Shown here: one piece after another, positions 61,576-64,000 of the stretch
Layout of the letters: every line of letters starts with the position of its first letter
Position numbering within the stretch: the stretch's first letter is position 1
NCBI RefSeq assembly: GCF_963667775.1
Contig: NZ_OY764015.1
Span: forward strand, 3,089,001-3,153,000
Source: an uncultured Trichococcus sp.
GTDB taxonomy: Bacteria; Bacillota; Bacilli; Lactobacillales; Aerococcaceae
Direction: 5' to 3'
Length of the DNA: 64,000 nucleotides
The notes under the pieces: model-generated
Databases searched by the model: none
What the model was told of the DNA's origin: nothing
What the model saw: the letters and a program-made list of their open reading frames with translations, nothing else
Program-made: the position numbers and the translations under genes

Positions 61576-63684
61576 ATGAAAAAAAATAATTTTCTTAAAA
61601 GCAGCGGCTTTTATGTGCTGATCTTCCTTGCAATCATTGCGGTAGTGTCGATGATTACAGGCGGCATGGAGACAGAGACGAGCCAAGAAATTTCATCAAG
61701 CGAATTTATGGATGCTTTGAACTCGGAAGAGGTGGATAATTTTACGATCCAACCGGGTGCAGGTGTTTATGAAATCAGCGGTGAATACCGCACCGAACAA
61801 GAACTGGAAGTGTCTGATTCATCCAGCGATCTGCTGTTGTTTGATGATACGACCAGTACAACGACGAAGAATTTCACAACTAGAGTTTTACCGAATGACG
61901 AAACTCTGAAACAGATCACGGATATCGCTGAAACGACGGATACACAAATGGTGCCGTTGGAAGAAGACCAATCCGGCGCATGGATCAGCATCCTTTTCAG
62001 TGTATTGCCGATCGTCATCTTCATCTTCTTCATGTACATGATGATGGGGCAAGCTGGAGGCGGACAAGGCGGTAACCGCAATGTCATGAACTTCGGAAAA
62101 ACGAAGTCTGAAGATGCCACCAAAAAACCGATCAAAGTACGTTTTTCTGACGTTGCCGGTGCAGAGGAAGAAAAACAAGAACTTGTCGAAGTCGTGGAAT
62201 TCCTGAAGGACCCACGCCGTTTCACTGCGCTTGGCGCAAGGATTCCGGCAGGCGTTTTGCTTGAAGGACCTCCAGGTACAGGTAAGACCTTATTGGCCAA
62301 AGCTGTCGCTGGTGAGGCCGGTGTGCCTTTCTTCTCGATTTCCGGTTCGGAATTCGTAGAAATGTTTGTCGGTGTCGGCGCCAGTCGTGTGCGTGATTTG
62401 TTTGATCAAGCCAAAAAAGCGGCTCCTGCAATCATCTTCATCGATGAAATCGATGCAGTTGGACGTCAACGTGGCGCAGGTATGGGTGGCGGACATGATG
62501 AACGCGAACAGACGCTGAATCAACTGTTGGTTGAGATGGATGGTTTCTCAGGCAATGAAGGCATCATCGTAATTGCCGCTACCAACCGTTCGGACGTACT
62601 CGATCCGGCATTGCTTCGTCCAGGCCGTTTTGACCGCCAAATTCTGGTCGGCAGACCGGATGTAAAAGGCCGCGAAGCGATACTGAAAGTGCATTCCCGC
62701 AATAAACCGTTGGCAAGCGATGTTGATCTGAAAGTTGTCGCGCAACAGACACCAGGTTTCTCTGGAGCAGATCTGGAAAACTTGTTGAACGAAGCTGCTC
62801 TGGTCGCTGCTAGACGGAACAAAACAAAAATCGATGCGCTTGATGTGGATGAGGCGCATGACCGTGTCATCGCCGGCCCTGCCAAGCGGGATCGTGTGAT
62901 CAGCAAGCGCGAACGCGAAATGGTTGCCTACCATGAAGCCGGCCATACAATTGTCGGTATGGTACTGAGCGATGCACGCGTTGTCCACAAAGTTACGATC
63001 GTTCCACGCGGTCGCGCTGGTGGATATGCAATCATGCTTCCGAAAGAAGATCGATTCCTCATGACGAAGGATGAGTTGTTGGAACAAGTTGTCGGATTGC
63101 TTGGTGGACGTGTAGCGGAGGAAGTTGTCTTCAACGTCCAAACTACAGGCGCCAGCAACGACTTCGAACAAGCTACCGGCTTGATCAGAAGCATGGTTAC
63201 CGAGTACGGCATGAGCGAAAAATTAGGCACTGTGCAGTATGAAGGGAATCATCAGGTATTCGTCGGACGTGACTACGGCCAAACCAAAGCTTACTCTGAA
63301 GATATTGCTTACCAGATCGACTCGGAAGTCCGTCGCATGATGAGTGAAGCGCATATCAGAGCGCGTCAGATCATCGAAGAACACCGTGAACAACTGAATT
63401 TGATCGCTGAGAAATTGTTGAAACTGGAAACATTGGATGAGAAAACAATCCGCAGCCTGTTCGAAACCGGCCAAATGCCTTCGGACTCAAATGCAGAAGA
63501 ATATCCAAGCGAAAAAGCACAGACTTTTGAAGAGGCCAAACGGGCCCTTGAAAAAAAAGAAGCTGAAAAAGTTCATCAGGAAGAGCAAGCGCTTGTTAAC
63601 GACGAAGCCGCAGATGCTTCCGAAGTTACATTGCCTGCTGGTGAAACAGGGGAAAAGAAAGACACAGATACCGAAGAAAAATAA
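61576..63684 (+). CDS. ftsH: ATP-dependent zinc metalloprotease FtsH
   Basis: A 702-residue membrane protease that degrades misfolded and regulatory proteins. Two membrane segments (about 10-27 and 138-158) flank an extracytoplasmic domain; the AAA module has Walker A GPPGTGKT from residue 231, Walker [12 protein letters not shown] and the second region of homology [17 protein letters not shown]; the zinc site is HEAGH at 453-457. The C-terminal tail is acidic and Lys-rich. It follows hpt by 122 bases with a GAGGAGG site. A terminator-like hairpin follows. Confidence 0.97.
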   Translation: MKKNNFLKSSGFYVLIFLAIIAVVSMITGGMETETSQEISSSEFMDALNSEEVDNFTIQPGAGVYEISGEYRTEQELEVSDSSSDLLLFDDTTSTTTKNFTTRVLPNDETLKQITDIAETTDTQMVPLEEDQSGAWISILFSVLPIVIFIFFMYMMMGQAGGGQGGNRNVMNFGKTKSEDATKKPIKVRFSDVAGAEEEKQELVEVVEFLKDPRRFTALGARIPAGVLLEGPPGTGKTLLAKAVAGEAGVPFFSISGSEFVEMFVGVGASRVRDLFDQAKKAAPAIIFIDEIDAVGRQRGAGMGGGHDEREQTLNQLLVEMDGFSGNEGIIVIAATNRSDVLDPALLRPGRFDRQILVGRPDVKGREAILKVHSRNKPLASDVDLKVVAQQTPGFSGADLENLLNEAALVAARRNKTKIDALDVDEAHDRVIAGPAKRDRVISKREREMVAYHEAGHTIVGMVLSDARVVHKVTIVPRGRAGGYAIMLPKEDRFLMTKDELLEQVVGLLGGRVAEEVVFNVQTTGASNDFEQATGLIRSMVTEYGMSEKLGTVQYEGNHQVFVGRDYGQTKAYSEDIAYQIDSEVRRMMSEAHIRARQIIEEHREQLNLIAEKLLKLETLDEKTIRSLFETGQMPSDSNAEEYPSEKAQTFEEAKRALEKKEAEKVHQEEQALVNDEAADASEVTLPAGETGEKKDTDTEEK

Positions 63685-63698
63685 AACCAATAGCGTGT

Positions 63699-63736
63699 TG
63701 CAAAAAGTCTGGGATGAAAATCCCAGGCTTTTTGCA
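63699..63736 (+). terminator. Terminator after ftsH
   Basis: Perfect 16-bp stem (63699-63714 with 63721-63736) including an internal T-run, AGTCTGGGA/TCCCAGGCT core. Confidence 0.75.
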
Positions 63737-63844
63737 ATTAATGATCAGCCAGGTAAGAGAAAGTGAGCAAAGTGTGGTTGCTTTCGTCTTGTCCTATAGT
63801 AGAATGATAGAGAAACAATTTAAGAATGCAATGGAGGATTACAT

Positions 63845-64000
63845 ATGAGTGATTATTTAATTAAGGCGTTAGCCTATGAAGGACAATTCCGGGCCTATGC
63901 GATCGACGCCACAGAAGCGGTTGCGGAGGCGCAAAGAAGGCATGATACATGGAGCGCCTCGTCTGCAGCTTTGGGCCGCACGATGGTAGGGACCTTGTTG
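63845..64000 (+). CDS. hslO: Redox-regulated chaperone Hsp33 (3'-partial)
   Basis: The first 52 codons of Hsp33, starting [24 protein letters not shown] and running off the window. Hsp33 is activated by oxidants that release zinc from its C-terminal cysteines, which are outside the window. It follows ftsH as in many Firmicutes. GGAGG lies eight bases before the start codon. Confidence 0.93.
   Translation, partial: MSDYLIKALAYEGQFRAYAIDATEAVAEAQRRHDTWSASSAALGRTMVGTLL

Overview
The window looks like chromosomal DNA of a low-to-middle GC Firmicute of the order Lactobacillales. My best guess is a Carnobacteriaceae member such as Trichococcus. That guess rests on gene order and gene content recalled from memory, not on a search. 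No rRNA or tRNA genes were recognised, and no phage, transposase or cas genes.

Layout. 1-2.0 kb: the end of a persulfide-handling operon (CoA-disulfide reductase/rhodanese, rhodanese, CstR-type repressor), followed by two unusual repeat arrays. 2-12.9 kb: mixed housekeeping and accessory genes, namely an NdpA-like nucleoid protein, an EamA exporter, a divergent pyruvate kinase, an ArgH-like lyase paired with an M20 amidohydrolase, a glutamine-amidotransferase-like hydrolase, a PgsA-type enzyme, an aminotransferase and a permuted papain-like protein. A compact promoter/small ORF/structured RNA/terminator unit lies at 8.75-9.06 kb. 13.0-15.0 kb: ilvD behind a leader peptide and attenuator.

15.0-24.7 kb is a glucuronate-utilisation locus: a GPH-type symporter (minus strand), an IclR regulator, then kdgA, uxaC, uxuA and an SDR-type uxuB. 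After a terminator come a HAD phosphatase and a GH3 glycosidase. Three copies of one 17-bp operator sit at the three promoters, two of them with identical geometry. 25.3-30.4 kb is a second sugar operon: an AraC regulator, three Gfo/Idh/MocA oxidoreductases and a TIM-barrel isomerase. This set fits oxidation-based glycoside or polyol breakdown and is the best candidate here for an undescribed pathway. The 10.6-30.8 kb stretch is bracketed by two nearly identical inverted repeat copies, one carrying a 67-bp insert.

30.8-36.4 kb: quinone reductase, GNAT, tyrS with a T-box leader, a secreted NlpC/P60 hydrolase behind a WalR-type box, and a TipA-like MerR regulator. 36.6 kb to the end follows the conserved Bacillus-type order metG-tatD-rnmV-rsmA-veg-ispE-purR-glmU-prs-pth-mfd-(spoVB/murJ-like)-yabN-rqcP-divIC-yabR-tilS-hpt-ftsH-hslO. 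Inserted in it are a Zur-box-preceded zinc transporter whose ATPase gene is frameshifted, a cupin gene and ldh. Most of this block is translation, RNA modification, cell division and cell envelope housekeeping, with short gaps and several overlapping stop/start pairs.
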